From the NCBI GenBank assembly GCA_963847085.1, contig CAWJYO010000009.1, forward strand, positions 868,001 to 932,000: DNA of 64,000 nucleotides, written 5' to 3'. Position numbers and translations under genes: made by a program. This stretch comes from Ilyomonas sp963847085 (GTDB lineage Bacteria; Bacteroidota; Bacteroidia; Chitinophagales; Chitinophagaceae). Positions within the stretch are counted from its first letter, which is position 1; each line of letters opens with the position of its first letter. The notes beneath the pieces are model-generated. The model had not been told where the DNA came from and made no database searches. It worked only from the letters and a program-made list of their open reading frames with translations. Below are positions 29,201-37,394 of this stretch, one piece after another.

Positions 29201-29322
29201 TGATTGGTGTAATTACCGGTACTTATTCATCCATCTTCGTAGCTGCACCCATATTGGTTGATTTCGGTAGAAACAAACCTTTAGGAAGCAGGGTTGAAAT
29301 ACCGGCAAAAGCAAAAGTGTAG
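26215..29322 (+). CDS. secDF: Protein translocase SecD-SecF fusion
   Basis: Inner-membrane RND-type accessory of the Sec translocon that uses the proton gradient to pull proteins across. 1035 residues from the ATG at 26215. SecD half: TM1 (FFTIALVLICLYQLSFTWIV), LGLDLQGGMSVTMEV (SecD motif), RTRIDRFGVASNNI, the periplasmic head, and TMs with GLAVDTNVIIFERIKEEL. SecF half: KVAYGISVVVLLLGIGSFFH, VEFSGGRSYTVRF and GFSMNDTVIVYDRIREDT. The single-chain fusion is normal in Bacteroidota. The periplasmic part has an extended variable insert rich in Ser/Thr/Ala near residues 285-345, where a dispersed-motif copy encodes TAKTN (27174-27186). Uninterrupted over 3.1 kb. Confidence 0.97.
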   Translation: MQLKGLVRFFTIALVLICLYQLSFTWIVRSHESAMSDRADSWVKAKYGTPAQKFPGNKAEQDVYADSLTKIKKQRLAYLLDSTKGSNIGPFGLTTYQSAKDKELALGLDLQGGMSVTMEVGLDGLIRSLSNYPKDATFNKALNNAVARKANSGANLINLFDEEYQKAAGANASLAPFFIARSNGKIKANTSNSAVLDYLQQQANIAFTNTTNILRTRIDRFGVASNNINPDPAKGRINIELAGINDPERVRKYLQSTANLQFFEVYNVAELQEPIVAADKALSSFITTGKAATDTSSALSKDTSNLGAARGADTSLLKNTAKTNLASTKNTSDSDAIRRNANPLLTIVQFTQPQQDKTTGQEHFPAELGYVQVKDTATLGNYLRQDFVANKFPSNIMFAYGRPITNEKTGNQSSILALYALKTLDNGAAKLEGEHISEASQGYDERSRPSINMKMDEVGTKLWAQMTKANVGKPIAIVLDNVVYSAPNVINEIPYGNSQISGSFTTTEAQDLAQILQSGKLPAPAKIAQEQIVGPTLGKEAVNGGALAFTISFVIIFVLMLVYYNTAGWVANIALILNLLFTIGILAALGATLTAPGIAALVLTVGLAVDTNVIIFERIKEELTRGKGYLIAVNDGYKRSYAPVLDAHVTTFLSAAILFIFGLGPVLGFATTQMLGITLSLFCGILVSRLVTDLYTNRNRHFQYFTSFSQKVFKHASYKFIEYRKVAYGISVVVLLLGIGSFFHGFDEGVEFSGGRSYTVRFPSKPNHDQVLNDLKGVFGEYPVVKTVDNENQLNITTSYKIHEVGNNVDSMVEHTLFTGLKNVLPPSTTYSEFNSRYKQSSQTVLPSISDDLKSGASKATIIAIIIICLYIFIRFRDWRYSVGTIVSLLHDVLVTLIVFSFLRGVVPFPLEIDQHFIAAILTVIGFSMNDTVIVYDRIREDTRLMSGASKEEIINRAINQTLSRTIMTSLTVFLTILVLFIFGGEVTRGFAFAMLIGVITGTYSSIFVAAPILVDFGRNKPLGSRVEIPAKAKV

Positions 29323-29348
29323 TAACGTTAATACATTAGCTTTTTATA

Positions 29349-29386
29349 ACAAAAAAGACAGCCGTAACAAGCTGTCTTTTTTGTTT
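29349..29386 (+). terminator. Intrinsic terminator of secDF
   Basis: ACAAAAAAGACAGC pairs with GCTGTCTTTTTTGT around CGTAACAA. A/T runs on both sides make it potentially bidirectional. Confidence 0.9.
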
Positions 29387-29574
29387 GAAACAATGATGAA
29401 CGCAAACCTTTGGTTTTGCTGGTATTTTAAACATTAAATTACTCTTAAACTCAATGCCATGTTATTCTTCTCAAGAAGCTTGCTGTGTATATTGCATGTT
29501 CAATTTCAACAACCTATTTGTTAGGATTTGTAAATATGTTTCTTATCCTTTGGCTGGCATCACTTCTTTTTATT

Positions 29575-30873
29575 ATGACTCGATACATAAGCAAAGCAAT
29601 CCTTTTCAGAATAATTGTCTTTATTTTTTTACTTCATTGTTCCCTTTTTGTTTTTGCACAAAAAATGGATACTGTTTCTTTATCCATTGATGAAGTTGAC
29701 AAACGCTTTTTAGACAGCAACCTTAGTTTGCTGGCTGCGCATTATAATGTTGATGCAAGCAAAGCTTTAATTCAACAAGCCAAACTGTGGCCCAATCCGG
29801 TTGTAAATACCGACCAGAATGTGTATTCGCAAAACCAGTTTTTTCAGCACGGAAAGGATATTAACGGCAACCCGACAGGCCAGTATTTTATTCAGGTTCA
29901 GCAGTTGATTTTAACTGCCAACAAGCGGGGCAAACAAATCAACCTGGCAACTACCAATGCACGCATTGCCGAATTGCAGTTGCAGGATTTACTGCGCAAT
30001 CTTCGCTACCAGCTTCATAACGATTATTACAACATTGCTCAGTTTTTAAACAGCAGAAATTTAGTAACGGCACAATTGGATCGCTTACGCAACCTGCAAA
30101 CTGCAATGGAAGGGCAGTTAAAAGCAGGCAATATTTCACAGAAAGATTACCTGCGCGTTCAGGCTTTGGTGATTGGTTTAGAACAGGATTTGGCGCAGGC
30201 CGACAGAAGTTTGGTTTTGGCAGAAGAAGATATGAAAATGCTACTCATGTTGCGTGGCAATACTTTCGTAAAACCAAACACAACGGAAAGCAACACTGAC
30301 ATGGCACTGCCAACCAATGTAGATTCTTTGATAGAAACGGCACGTCAAAACAATGCGTTTTATTTACTGCAGCAGGCACAACACTTATACAGTCTGCAAA
30401 ATGTAACGTATCAAAAAGCATTGGCTGCACCTGATATAACAGTAGGGCCGGAGTTTGATAAAAACTCAAACTATACTCCTAACTATGTAGGTTTAGGTAT
30501 TAGCCTTCCGCTTCCTTTCTGGAACAGAAACCAGGGCAATATCAAAGCGGCAGAGTTTACTGCATCGCAGCAAAGAACGCAGGCACAATCTGCAGATGTA
30601 CAGATACAAAGCAATGTGAGTGCGGCTTTCCAGCGTTTGCTTCTTATTTATAACGTAAATAATAACACACAAAAAGAGTTTTATAACAATTACAAAAACC
30701 TGTTCAACAATGTGGTGCAAAGCTATCAGCAACGGCAAATCAGCTTGCTTGAGTTTTTAGATTTTGCCGACAGTTATCAGCAGGTACTGTCTCGTTCTTT
30801 GGAACAACAAAATAATTTGCAGCTCGCAAAAGAAGAATTGAACTACCAGGTAGGAACCATTGTTATAAAATAA
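29575..30873 (+). CDS. TolC-family outer-membrane efflux protein (CusC/CzcC type)
   Basis: Outer-membrane channel of the tripartite metal pump. From the ATG at 29575: signal peptide MTRYISKAILFRIIVFIFLL ending in FVFAQ. Mature helical repeats follow: LSLLAAHYNVDASKALIQQA, KLWPNPVV (typical OEP motif), QVQQLILTANKRGKQINLAT, and a second repeat with VGLGISLPLPFWNRNQGNIK. 433 residues. The longer upstream frame (to 29485) adds a second hydrophobic segment and is less likely. The adaptor gene starts 5 nt downstream, so this is the first gene of a three-gene operon. Confidence 0.9.
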   Translation: MTRYISKAILFRIIVFIFLLHCSLFVFAQKMDTVSLSIDEVDKRFLDSNLSLLAAHYNVDASKALIQQAKLWPNPVVNTDQNVYSQNQFFQHGKDINGNPTGQYFIQVQQLILTANKRGKQINLATTNARIAELQLQDLLRNLRYQLHNDYYNIAQFLNSRNLVTAQLDRLRNLQTAMEGQLKAGNISQKDYLRVQALVIGLEQDLAQADRSLVLAEEDMKMLLMLRGNTFVKPNTTESNTDMALPTNVDSLIETARQNNAFYLLQQAQHLYSLQNVTYQKALAAPDITVGPEFDKNSNYTPNYVGLGISLPLPFWNRNQGNIKAAEFTASQQRTQAQSADVQIQSNVSAAFQRLLLIYNVNNNTQKEFYNNYKNLFNNVVQSYQQRQISLLEFLDFADSYQQVLSRSLEQQNNLQLAKEELNYQVGTIVIK

Positions 30874-30878
30874 AAATA

Positions 30879-31991
30879 ATGACTCGCATGAAATACATTT
30901 CAATCAGTACAATCACCGCTTTAGCCATACTTATCTTTTCATCCTGCAAAGAAAAACCTGTTGCTGATGAAAATGCAGCCAAGCCCTTCACGTTGAGCGA
31001 TACCATGATGAACATGATAAAAATTGATTCAGTAAAAATGTGTGGTATTGCCGATCAACTGCAATTGAGCGGTGAAGTAAGTTTTGATGAAAACAAAGTG
31101 TTTAAAGTGTATCCGCGCAGCAGCGGGCAGGTATTGCAAAGCTCGTTAACGTTGGGCGATAAAGTAAAAGCCGGTCAAACATTAGCCGTGATTAAAAGTG
31201 CTGATGTGGCCGGCAATTATGCCGATGTAAGTTCTGCTGATGCAGATATTACCATTGCCAAACGCGAAGCGGACAATCAGGAATCGTTGTACAAAAGCGG
31301 CATTGCCAGCGAGCGCGAATACAACGAAGCCAAACAGAATTATGAGAAAGCGTTGGCAGCAAAACGTAAGATTACTTCGCAAATTGAAATCAATGGTGGC
31401 AGAGGCGCAACGGCAAGCGGTACTTATATTTTAACTGCGCCGGTTAGCGGATATGTGGTTGAAAAGGCTGTGAACCAGGGTGATTTTATTCGTTCCGATA
31501 TGGGCAATAGTTTATTTACCATTTCTGATTTGAAAGACGTTTGGATTTGGGCAAATGTATTTGAAGCTGATATTAATAAAGTGAAAGAAGGTACATCGGT
31601 TGAAGTTAGAACACTGGCAAATCCTGATAGAGTTTATACCGGCAAAGTAGATAAAGTAAGCGAAGTGCTCGATCCATCCAACAAAGCCATGAAAGTGCGC
31701 ATTAAACTGAGCAATCCCGACTTGAGCCTGAAACCGCAAATGTTTGCAAAAGTAACCGTTACGCAGGTACAGGGCGAGCAGGCACTTTGCGTTCCAACAA
31801 AATCGTTGATCGAACTTAACGGAAAAACTTTTGTAGTTGTTTACAATAACAAAAGCGATATGAAAATTGCAGAAATAGATGTGTTAAAAACGTCGGGCGA
31901 CAGAACATTTGTAAACAGCGGCGTTAGCCCGGGACAAAAAGTAATTACCGAAAATGAATTGCTGGTGTTTCAGCAGTTATCAGGCGATTAA
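30879..31991 (+). CDS. RND efflux periplasmic adaptor (membrane-fusion protein, CusB/CzcB type)
   Basis: Connects the RND pump to the TolC-like channel. 370 residues. Lipoprotein signal ALAILIFSSC with Cys lipidation. Barrel-sandwich halves: VYPRSSGQVLQSSLTLGDKV and YILTAPVSGYVVEKAVNQGD. They flank a coiled-coil hairpin (ADITIAKREADNQESLYKSG). Beta-barrel and membrane-proximal domains: DVWIWANVFEADINKVKEGT and FVNSGVSPGQKVITENELLV. No His- or Met-rich metal-binding N-terminus is evident. ATG at 30879; a second ATG at 30888 is possible. Confidence 0.9.
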   Translation: MTRMKYISISTITALAILIFSSCKEKPVADENAAKPFTLSDTMMNMIKIDSVKMCGIADQLQLSGEVSFDENKVFKVYPRSSGQVLQSSLTLGDKVKAGQTLAVIKSADVAGNYADVSSADADITIAKREADNQESLYKSGIASEREYNEAKQNYEKALAAKRKITSQIEINGGRGATASGTYILTAPVSGYVVEKAVNQGDFIRSDMGNSLFTISDLKDVWIWANVFEADINKVKEGTSVEVRTLANPDRVYTGKVDKVSEVLDPSNKAMKVRIKLSNPDLSLKPQMFAKVTVTQVQGEQALCVPTKSLIELNGKTFVVVYNNKSDMKIAEIDVLKTSGDRTFVNSGVSPGQKVITENELLVFQQLSGD

Positions 31992-32142
31992 AACAACATA
32001 CAATTTCGTCTGTTCATAAAAAATTGACAGATGTTTTTGAACAAAAACAAACGTTGGCTTACATCAATTGTCATCTCGTTTGTTAAGCAGGTAAGCATAT
32101 CTGAGCAAGGCAGCCTTGCCTTAACAGTTACAATTTATAGCA

Positions 32143-35100
32143 ATGAATAAGTTTATAAAAAGCATTATTTATTTTTCACTACGGCACCGCTATTTTGTTT
32201 TCTTTCTTACGCTGGTGCTGGGCGTGGTTGGCTTTATTAGTTATCGCCTCACGCCGATTGAAACATTCCCCGATGTTACCAACACGCAAATCATCATTAT
32301 TACACAATGGCCTGGCAGAAGCGCGGAAGAGGTTGAAAAATTTGTAACCATTCCACTCGAAACAATTTTGAATTCGGTACAAAAGAAAAGCAATTTGCGA
32401 ACCACATCATCGTATGGTTTAAGTTATGTGCGATTGATTTTTGACGATGATGTGGACGACGGTTTTGCGCGGCAGCAGGTAATGAGCCGTCTTCAAAATG
32501 TAGATTTGCCAGAAGGGCTGAAACCCGAAGTAGAACCGCCTTACGGACCTACAGGTGAGATTTACCGCTATACACTGCGAAGCGCAACCCGTAACATTCG
32601 CGACCTGAATACCTTACAGGAATGGGTGTTAGACAGACAATTTAAAAGTATTCCCGGTGTTGCCGATGTAAACAGCTTTGGTGGTGAAGAAAAAAGTTAC
32701 GAAATACGTGTTGACCCCAACTATTTAAGTAAATATGGTTTAAGCGCACTGGATGTTTTTAATGCTGTAAGCAGAAGCAGCGTAAATGTTGGCGGCGATG
32801 TGATAGAGCGCAATGGCCAGGCTTATGTGGTACGTGGCATTGGTTTGCTTAACAACATAGGCGAAATTGAAAACATCATCATTACAAAAGTCAACGGCGT
32901 GCCCATTCTGGTACGCAATGTAGCTACCGTTGCTGAAGCCGGAAAGCCACGGCTGGGGCAGGTTACGCTGGATACGATGCAGGATATGATTGAAGGAATT
33001 GTAGTTATGCGCAAAGGCGAAAACCCTGCGCAGGTGCTCAATTTAATTCATCAAAAAGTAAAGAGCCTGAACAATAATGTATTGCCGAAAGATGTGAAAA
33101 TTGTGCCTTATTACGACCGTACTGTTCTGATGGATTATGCAACTCACACTGTAATTCATAATCTTATCGAAGGTATTATTTTGGTTACCTGCATTGTTTT
33201 GCTGTTTATGGCCGACTGGCGAACCACCGTTACTGTAAGTATTGTGATACCGCTGTCGCTTCTGTTTGCTTTTATTTGTATGCGTATTAAAGGCATGAGT
33301 GCCAATTTGCTTTCGATGGGCGCGGTTGATTTTGGGATTATTATAGATGGTGCTGTGGTAATGGTGGAAGGCTTGTTTGTGGCACTTGATCAGCGTGCCA
33401 AAGAAATAGGTATGGAGCGGTTTAATAAAATTGCAAAGCTGGGTTTGTTCAAGCAAATTGGTGCAGAAATGGGCAAGCCTATCTTCTTTTCAAAAATCAT
33501 TATCATCACTTGTTTGATTCCCATTTTTGCTTTTCAAAAAGTAGAAGGTAAAATGTTTTCGCCGCTGGCTTATACCCTGAGTTTTGCCTTGCTCGGCGCA
33601 TTGATTTTTACACTCACTTTGGTGCCGGCTTTGTCAAGTATTTTATTAAGAAAGAATGTTCGTGAAAAGCACAACGTGATCGTTTCATTTTTCGAGAATG
33701 GCATCCACAATATTTTTAAGCGATTGTATAAAGTACCGAAGCTGAGCATTCTTGTAGCACTGATAATTATGGCGCTCACTTTCTTCTCGGCTACTTTTTT
33801 AGGAAGTGAATTTTTACCCGATTTAGACGAAGGTGCTTTGTGGGTAAAAGCCCAATTGCCTATGAGCGCATCGCTAAACCAAAGCCGTGAAATTTCGAAC
33901 AAAATGACGGCTATTTTACATGAATATCCCGAAGTAAGGCATGCGCTCGCACAAATTGGCAGAACCAATGATGGCACTGATCCAAAGGGTTTTTTCAACG
34001 TTGAAATTGCGGTTGATTTAAAGCCAAAAGATGATTGGCGAAAAGGAGTTACCACTGATAATCTGATTGACAGTATGAACTCGCAACTGAGCAAATTACC
34101 TGGCTTGTTGCTGAACTATTCTCAGCCTATCCGCGATAATGTGGATGAAGCAGTTGCAGGCGTTCCGGCATCATTGGTGGTAAAGATTTTTGGGGCTGAT
34201 TTTAATGCGCTCGATTCTTTGGCAAACCAGGTGAAAGCTACGCTTGGCAAAGTTGCCGGGATTGAAGATTTAGGTGTGCTACGCAATTTAGGACAGCCGG
34301 AATTCAGAATTGAATTAGACCAGGAAAAAATGGCATTGTACGGTGTAAATACAGCCGATGCCAATGCCGTAATAGAAATGGCGCTGGGAGGAAAAGCAGC
34401 CACGCTGTTGTATGAAGGTGAGCGCAAATTTGATATTCGTGTGCGCTATCAGCAACAATACAGAAATACACAGGAAGCCATTGAAAACTTAATGATTCCA
34501 ACACAGGATAGTGCAAAAGTTCCTATCAAAGAAATTGCAACCATCCGCACGCTTACGGGCCCTGCCTTTGTGTACCGCGATAACAATGAGCGATACATTC
34601 CGGTTAAGTTTTCGGTTCGTGGCCGTGATTTAGGAAGCACCATCAAAGAAGCACAGGAAAAAGTAGATGCTGCCGTTAAACTGCCGCATGGCTATTATTT
34701 TACGTGGAATGGGGTATTTGAAAATCAGCAACGTGCCTCTAAAACTTTATCGAATGTGGTGCCGGTATGCCTGCTTGCCATCTTCCTTATTTTATTCATG
34801 ATGTTTGGCAACGTGAAGGATGCAGTAATAGTGCTTTTAAATGTGCCATTTGCTTTGATTGGCGGCATATTAGCCTTGCATCTTACCCGCATGAACTTTA
34901 GTATTTCGGCGGGCATTGGTTTCATTGCCTTATTTGGTGTTTGTATTCAAAACGGTGTGATATTAGTTAGTGTTTTCCGAAAAAATTTAGAAGCCAAAAT
35001 GCCATTGCAAAAAGCCATTATGGAAGGCGTTCGTTCACGTGTACGCCCGGTGATTATGACGGCATTAATGGGCGCCATTGGTTTGTTGCCGGCTGCATTA

Positions 35101-35283
35101 AGTCATGGTATTGGTAGCGAAACACAAAAGCCATTAGCAATTGTTGTAATCGGTGGTTTGGTAACATCAACCATACTTACTTTACTCATATTGCCCCTGA
35201 TTTATGCGCAGGTGCACAGGTTGATTCACAGAAGAGAGAACCGGAAAATTTTAAGAAAAATGGGAGCCATCAGCAGCAGTTAA
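32143..35283 (+). CDS. Heavy-metal efflux RND transporter, CusA/CzcA family
   Basis: Proton-driven inner-membrane pump for divalent or monovalent metal cations. 1046 residues, 12 TM. MNKFIKSIIYFSLRHRYFVF is the N-terminus, and RLTPIETFPDVTNTQIIIIT the family HME start. VDFGIIIDGAVVMVEGLF in TM4 is the HME proton-relay motif (DFG-x-x-x-DGAVVMVE). The second half has SAGIGFIALFGVCIQNGVIL and RVRPVIMTALMGAIGLLPAA. Metal specificity is not fixed by sequence inspection; the DFG/DGA motif fits Czc/Cnr-like as well as Cus-like members. 151 nt separate it from the adaptor. Intact. Confidence 0.95.
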   Translation: MNKFIKSIIYFSLRHRYFVFFLTLVLGVVGFISYRLTPIETFPDVTNTQIIIITQWPGRSAEEVEKFVTIPLETILNSVQKKSNLRTTSSYGLSYVRLIFDDDVDDGFARQQVMSRLQNVDLPEGLKPEVEPPYGPTGEIYRYTLRSATRNIRDLNTLQEWVLDRQFKSIPGVADVNSFGGEEKSYEIRVDPNYLSKYGLSALDVFNAVSRSSVNVGGDVIERNGQAYVVRGIGLLNNIGEIENIIITKVNGVPILVRNVATVAEAGKPRLGQVTLDTMQDMIEGIVVMRKGENPAQVLNLIHQKVKSLNNNVLPKDVKIVPYYDRTVLMDYATHTVIHNLIEGIILVTCIVLLFMADWRTTVTVSIVIPLSLLFAFICMRIKGMSANLLSMGAVDFGIIIDGAVVMVEGLFVALDQRAKEIGMERFNKIAKLGLFKQIGAEMGKPIFFSKIIIITCLIPIFAFQKVEGKMFSPLAYTLSFALLGALIFTLTLVPALSSILLRKNVREKHNVIVSFFENGIHNIFKRLYKVPKLSILVALIIMALTFFSATFLGSEFLPDLDEGALWVKAQLPMSASLNQSREISNKMTAILHEYPEVRHALAQIGRTNDGTDPKGFFNVEIAVDLKPKDDWRKGVTTDNLIDSMNSQLSKLPGLLLNYSQPIRDNVDEAVAGVPASLVVKIFGADFNALDSLANQVKATLGKVAGIEDLGVLRNLGQPEFRIELDQEKMALYGVNTADANAVIEMALGGKAATLLYEGERKFDIRVRYQQQYRNTQEAIENLMIPTQDSAKVPIKEIATIRTLTGPAFVYRDNNERYIPVKFSVRGRDLGSTIKEAQEKVDAAVKLPHGYYFTWNGVFENQQRASKTLSNVVPVCLLAIFLILFMMFGNVKDAVIVLLNVPFALIGGILALHLTRMNFSISAGIGFIALFGVCIQNGVILVSVFRKNLEAKMPLQKAIMEGVRSRVRPVIMTALMGAIGLLPAALSHGIGSETQKPLAIVVIGGLVTSTILTLLILPLIYAQVHRLIHRRENRKILRKMGAISSS

Positions 35284-35373
35284 GAGACAGAATAAAATTG
35301 TTATAAAAACAAAAGTTCGGTAGTGGTACAGTTTGAAATTTAATGCTTGACCGACTTAGCAACCTTTATTTTA

Positions 35374-35381
35374 TATCTTTG
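35374..35381 (+). promoter_or_regulatory. -7 box TATCTTTG, 4 nt from ATG (leaderless-type)
   Basis: TATCTTTG followed by CAGC and ATG at 35386. TTGACC lies at 35347-35352. The close box-to-start spacing predicts transcription starting at or next to the A of ATG. Confidence 0.65.
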
Positions 35382-35385
35382 CAGC

Positions 35386-35641
35386 ATGGCAAAATCAAAG
35401 TTACCCAAAGATAGCAATCAGAGAGCCGTACACATTGCAATGATAGCAACTGGTGAGATAGAAAAAGAAACGCCACAAGATGAAGTAAAGAGCGCGGCGG
35501 CTGCATTAGGTCGCTTAGGAGGGCTGAAAGGTGGTAAGGCGAGGGCGGCTAAACTTACACCTGAAAAGAGAAAAAGAGATAGCTGAAAAGGCGGCTCAAA
35601 CGAGGTGGGCTAATAATAAAAAAACCCCGCCTAATAAATAA
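35386..35641 (+). CDS. Small GGK-rich basic protein (frameshifted in A-run)
   Basis: MAKSKLPKDSNQRAVHIAMI, then SAAAALGRLGGLKGGKARAA and KLTPEKRK. An indel in the A-rich run near 35570-35576 moves the frame; it continues EIAEKAAQTRWANNKKTPPN-K to the TAA at 35639-35641. About 84 residues. The LGRLGGLKGGKARAxKLTPExRxEIA motif is common in small proteins of mobile or plasmid origin, and a nucleic-acid-binding (AT-hook or histone-like) role is plausible but unproven. Opens the accessory island, with a leaderless-type promoter. Confidence 0.72.
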
Positions 35642-35648
35642 GCGGGGC
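35618..35648 (-). terminator. Intrinsic terminator on the minus strand
   Basis: GCGGGG and CCCCGC form the stem, with the T-run (seven A on the plus strand, 35618-35624) on the minus-strand 3' side. It ends transcripts from the 35-residue minus-strand gene, and overlaps the 3' end of the GGK-rich gene. Confidence 0.75.
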
Positions 35649-35675
35649 GAACATCACAAAAGATTAATAGTTTTG

Positions 35676-35783
35676 CTATCTACTTTCGCGTACTGTAGTT
35701 CTTGGATGTCTGGTAGCGTAGTTAGGAGTACAGTATCTCCCGTTGTCAGCTCTACGATAGCTGTGATTTGCTTTTTTGTACAT
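35676..35783 (-). CDS. 35-residue mini protein, YKRADNGRY type
   Basis: MYKKANHSYRRADNGRYCTP then NYATRHPRTTVRESR. Very basic. I recognise the general pattern (YKRxDNGQ/RYxTxxYAxxHPxTTVxE) from tiny proteins scattered in Bacteroidota mobile regions, usually unannotated or given misleading transporter names; the function is unknown. Minus-strand ATG at 35781-35783 and TAG at 35676-35678; its own T-run terminator follows 28 nt after the stop. Confidence 0.7.
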   Translation of the reverse strand: MYKKANHSYRRADNGRYCTPNYATRHPRTTVRESR

Positions 35784-35849
35784 GACCTGTAGTTTAAGCA
35801 AGTGAAAAAATAGGGAGCATCGAATTTTAAGTGCGCGACCTTTACACTG

Positions 35850-35881
35850 TTGCGGAAGCTGAACCCTTCCGCAATTTTTTA
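35850..35881 (+). terminator. Hairpin with T-run, plus strand
   Basis: TTGCGGAAG pairs with CTTCCGCAA around CTGAACC, followed by six T. It overlaps the stop of the convergent rha-like gene. Together with the minus-strand terminator at 35618 it brackets the mini-protein gene with outward-pointing terminators. Confidence 0.7.
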
Positions 35882-36613
35882 TTCCAATAACTTCTGCCTG
35901 TTTTCCTCAACTTTTTTTAATAATTCGGGGTTACCATCCTTAAACTTACATATTAGGTATTCAATCAAATGCACCTTTTGATAAATATCTATAAGCCACT
36001 CCTCAAAATAAAACAGTTCTACTCTGTGGTAGCATTTGCATATGACTGTTCCTCTTTCATCCCCATGCCTGTATGGAAATTCCTTTGGTTCAAGTATCCA
36101 TTCTTTTTCCTTCCTGAAGGCTACCCACTTTTTACCTATTGAACCGTCTACCAAATCAAACTTGTTGATACTGCCAACGTATTGCTCAATTAGCAACATC
36201 ATTTTGTTGACACTTATCGAACACACACCAATAATCTTTTGGAACCTTCTTTGTCGGATTGGTGAGAATACGAGCCGTATATGTCGGAAGCAATTGTAAG
36301 TTTTGCGTTTTAAGATAAGCTTCCATTTTGTTGAACTGCTCTATGTAATCTTCTTTAAAACGAGTAGCATAACTGCCTGTAAAGGACATTACCAATAACA
36401 TAAAGCCATCACGCGTCATGTAAAACATTGGCATTTCCTTGTTTTGAATACTTGGATAAGAGGAGAGCGCAAAATTGCGCGCTCTAAAATCTTCGCTACA
36501 ATCCAAATTTCTGAGTGCTCTTAATACATCATTATGTCCCTTGTCGAACTTTCGAGCTACCAGTATTGTGTTGTGGTTGTAGGCACTTTGTTACGTTGTG
36601 TAACTAATTCCAT
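35879..36613 (-). CDS. Rha-family phage regulatory protein (frameshifted)
   Basis: Reading from the ATG at 36611-36613: MELVTQRN, then (indel near 36570) HNTILVARKFDKGHNDVLRA and LRNLDCSEDFRARNFALSSY, then MPMFYMTRDGFMLLVMSFTG and ATRFKEDYIEQFNKMEAYLK. This is the pRha domain. A second indel near 36210 joins VPKDYWCVF to a C-terminal domain (SVNKMMLLIEQYVGSINKFD, LVDGSIGKKWVAFRKEKEWI). Rha proteins occur in temperate phages (phi80, P22), where they interfere with growth in some host backgrounds. The best marker that this island is phage-derived. Confidence 0.82.
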
Positions 36614-36617
36614 TGTC

Positions 36618-36689
36618 TGTCGTTTTTATGTTGGTGTAATAAAATAATGAGTGCTTGCCGTCACCAGCAAGTGGACAATAAAAACGACA
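36618..36689. promoter_or_regulatory. 12-bp inverted repeat upstream of rha (operator candidate)
   Basis: TGTCGTTTTTAT at 36618-36629 is the exact reverse complement of ATAAAAACGACA at 36678-36689. The proximal arm starts 4 nt before the rha ATG, and the 48 nt between the arms would hold the rha promoter. Such spaced arms fit two operator half-sites or a looped repressor site. No protein can be assigned. Confidence 0.5.
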
Positions 36690-36732
36690 ATAAATTATTG
36701 GGAGAAAGTTTTTTAAGGCGCGCTTTTTGCAG

Positions 36733-36809
36733 TATATTTGCATCTAGTTACTGCGAACTCTAAAAAAGTTTTCTCGAAGGTTTGGTTAGCGCCAAACCTT
36801 TCGCTTTTA
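36733..36809 (+). ncRNA. Candidate short transcript: TATATTTG box followed by terminator hairpin
   Basis: TATATTTG (36733-36740) fits the Bacteroidota -7 box. About 35 nt later CGAAGGTTTGG pairs with CCAAACCTTTCG (36775-36803), followed by CTTTT. A start near 36745 would give a ~65-nt RNA without a convincing reading frame. The hairpin could instead be the bidirectional terminator of the minus-strand gene at 36879-37265, which ends 70 nt away. Confidence 0.3.
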
Positions 36810-36878
36810 TTGGATGTTTATAAATATCAATAATCCAGCCAGAATTTCCTATGTTAACATCTATCTTTTAAACCCTCA

Positions 36879-37265
36879 CTATTCCTCTTTCTTTTCGTTT
36901 TCGCTATCCCTCCTTTTAAAAACAAATCCATCTGCTTCATTTATTTTCATATCTCTTATATCAAATACAATATTGCCTCCTGTATAGTCTATATTGAGGT
37001 TATCGAATAAATCTTTAGTATTGACGTAGTAATATCCGCCAGCCTTCGCGACTCGAAAAGAATGCAGGTTATGTTTTTCTATAACCAGAACATACAAGTT
37101 TTTGTCTTCCTTATTGTCTTCATTTAATGCAACCATTATTCCCTTATCGGTTTCTAACTTCAATTTTTTTGCAGCCTCCACGGTAAAGCCAATCTTACCG
37201 CTTTTGTGAATAGTTGCCTTTAAATTTCTATCAAGTTCCGCTGGTTTAATAAATTTGAAATTCAT
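36879..37265 (-). CDS. Hypothetical 128-residue island protein
   Basis: MNFKFIKPAELDRNLKATIH, then KSGKIGFTVEAAKKLKLETD and KAGGYYYVNTKDLFDNLNID. Soluble, mixed alpha/beta, with an acidic-basic tail (KRRDSENEKKEE). No family name recognised; the composition and setting are those of accessory genes in Bacteroidota mobile islands. The ATG is preceded by TACATTTG with 4 nt between (37270-37277), so the mRNA may be leaderless. Confidence 0.7.
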   Translation of the reverse strand: MNFKFIKPAELDRNLKATIHKSGKIGFTVEAAKKLKLETDKGIMVALNEDNKEDKNLYVLVIEKHNLHSFRVAKAGGYYYVNTKDLFDNLNIDYTGGNIVFDIRDMKINEADGFVFKRRDSENEKKEE

Positions 37266-37269
37266 AATA

Positions 37270-37277
37270 CAAATGTA
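37270..37277 (-). promoter_or_regulatory. -7 box TACATTTG, 4 nt from ATG (leaderless-type)
   Basis: On the minus strand TACATTTG, then TATT, then ATG at 37265. Same geometry as the boxes at 35374 and 37395. Confidence 0.6.
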
Positions 37278-37394
37278 TCTACATTTGCCTTCTTTTCGAT
37301 TATTTATATTCTGTCTTTGAGATTATTTAATACTGTTAACATATTTATAACAATCAAATTGATTATTATGCTTGACCGTTCAAGTATTGATTCT

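Noticed and set aside
35879..36613. Toxin-antitoxin pair formed by the two overlapping minus-strand ORFs (35879-36226 and 36186-36506)
   Set aside because: Joined across the indels they form one Rha-type protein with its usual N- and C-terminal parts.
36646..36762. 38-codon plus-strand ORF upstream of rha (MSACRHQQVDNK onward)
   Set aside because: It overlaps the putative operator arm and promoter box, lacks a ribosome site, and resembles no known mini protein.
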